Source of the DNA: TMED14 sp041192685
Lineage (GTDB): Bacteria > Bacteroidota > Bacteroidia > Flavobacteriales > Schleiferiaceae
Assembly: GCA_041192685.1 (NCBI GenBank)
Contig: JBEEMM010000088.1
Location: 1 to 5,898 of the forward strand
DNA: 5,898 nucleotides
Direction of reading: 5' to 3'
Of this stretch, positions 5,443-5,898 are shown piece after piece. The notes beneath the pieces are model-generated. The model was not told the DNA's origin. It made no database searches and worked only from the letters and a program-made list of their open reading frames with translations. Position numbers and translations under genes: made by a program. Position 1 is the first letter of the stretch, and every line of letters starts with the position of its first letter.

Positions 5443-5898
5443 TCAATCGTTTAAAGCGAGTCCGGCCCTGCGCAGAAGGGCTTCTGCATTGGGTTTGCGC
5501 CCTCTAAAGGCCACGTAAAGTTCCATGGGGTCTATGCTGCCTCCTGCCTCGAGCAGGGCCCTAAAACCCTTGGTGGCCTGATCGGGATCCTCCTTAAAGA
5601 AGCCGTAGGCATCGGCGTCCAAGACCTCCGCCCATTTGTAGCTGTAGTATCCCGCACTGTATCCGCCCGAAAAAATGTGGCTGAAGCTCGACGACATGCA
5701 GCTCCCGGGTACCGGCGGCCAAAGGTCTAGGGGTTCAAAAACCTCAGCCTCGAGTGCGGCAAGATCTTTGGGCGCAGTTCGGGCATCGTGCCAGGCCATG
5801 TCGAGCAGACCAAAACTGAGCTGGCGCAGGGTAGCGAGCCCCTCTAAAAAGGTCTGGCTTTGGGCAATTCGACCCACCAGTTCATCAGGCATAGCCTC
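5443..5898 (-). CDS. M3-family zinc metallopeptidase (Dcp/oligopeptidase-like), C-terminal part
   Basis: The frame stays open to the right edge (EA precede the first methionine, at 5892), so this is only the last 151 residues of a protein that in this family is usually about 680-700 long. The zinc site HExxH lies upstream, outside the window. What is visible is the conserved C-terminal part of the M3 fold: FLEGLATLRQLSFGLLDMAWH, then SHIFSGGYSAGYYSYKWAEV with the two tyrosines (visible residues 80 and 87) that line the active site and bind substrate in neurolysin and Dcp. LDADAYGFF and SIDPMELYVAFRGRKP follow, ending in LLRRAGL. The pattern is closer to dipeptidyl carboxypeptidase Dcp and oligopeptidase A than to PepF. 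The enzyme cleaves short peptides; whether it is cytosolic or exported cannot be seen because the N-terminus is missing. It is the most upstream visible gene of the operon with rsmA, mgtE and the dehydrogenase. Confidence 0.93.
   Translation of the reverse strand, partial: EAMPDELVGRIAQSQTFLEGLATLRQLSFGLLDMAWHDARTAPKDLAALEAEVFEPLDLWPPVPGSCMSSSFSHIFSGGYSAGYYSYKWAEVLDADAYGFFKEDPDQATKGFRALLEAGGSIDPMELYVAFRGRKPNAEALLRRAGLALND

Overview
The window looks like a stretch of an ordinary chromosome from a member of the Bacteroidota, probably Flavobacteriales or a close relative. Three things support this. First, two promoters match the phylum's TTG(N19-20)TAnnTTTG consensus. Second, none of the gene starts visible in the window has a usable Shine-Dalgarno sequence. 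Third, several proteins are of types common in this phylum: a PlsC-GNAT fusion acyltransferase, a secreted MORN-variant protein, a small outer-membrane-barrel-like protein, and an RsmA with NFPY in motif IV. Base composition is moderately GC-rich and even by eye, except for a short AT-rich promoter patch around 2381-2420. I see no mobile element, CRISPR array, tRNA, rRNA or phage gene.

Layout. On the plus strand, positions 1-1245 hold the 3' part of a gene for a fused O-/N-acyltransferase resembling enzymes of aminolipid (ornithine or glycine lipid) synthesis. Everything else is on the minus strand. Read in the direction of transcription, from right to left, there is first the 3' end of an M3-family metallopeptidase gene (5443-5898). 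It is followed by rsmA (4642-5439), mgtE (3330-4676) and a D-2-hydroxyacid dehydrogenase gene (2413-3330). These four genes are packed with gaps or overlaps of +3, -35 and -1 nt, so they very probably form one operon whose promoter lies beyond the right edge. Next come two monocistronic-looking genes for exported proteins, each with its own promoter: a YwqK-like MORN-repeat protein (2000-2368) closed by an intrinsic terminator, and a beta-barrel-like protein (1230-1892). The latter converges on the acyltransferase gene, and their 3' ends overlap by 16 nt.

How the genes work together. The operon combines housekeeping functions (16S rRNA dimethylation, Mg2+ transport, peptide degradation, an NAD-dependent reductase of unknown substrate) with no obvious single pathway. 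The link is probably co-expression rather than shared chemistry. The acyltransferase, the barrel protein and the MORN protein are all envelope-related, but nothing in the sequence ties them to one system.

There is no stretch of more than 300 bases without a gene. The only two intergenic gaps (1893-1999 and 2369-2412) are accounted for by a terminator and two promoters. I found no convincing undescribed system here. The points most worth a second look are the acyltransferase's product, the near-leaderless promoter, the tightly overlapped operon and the two unassigned exported proteins.
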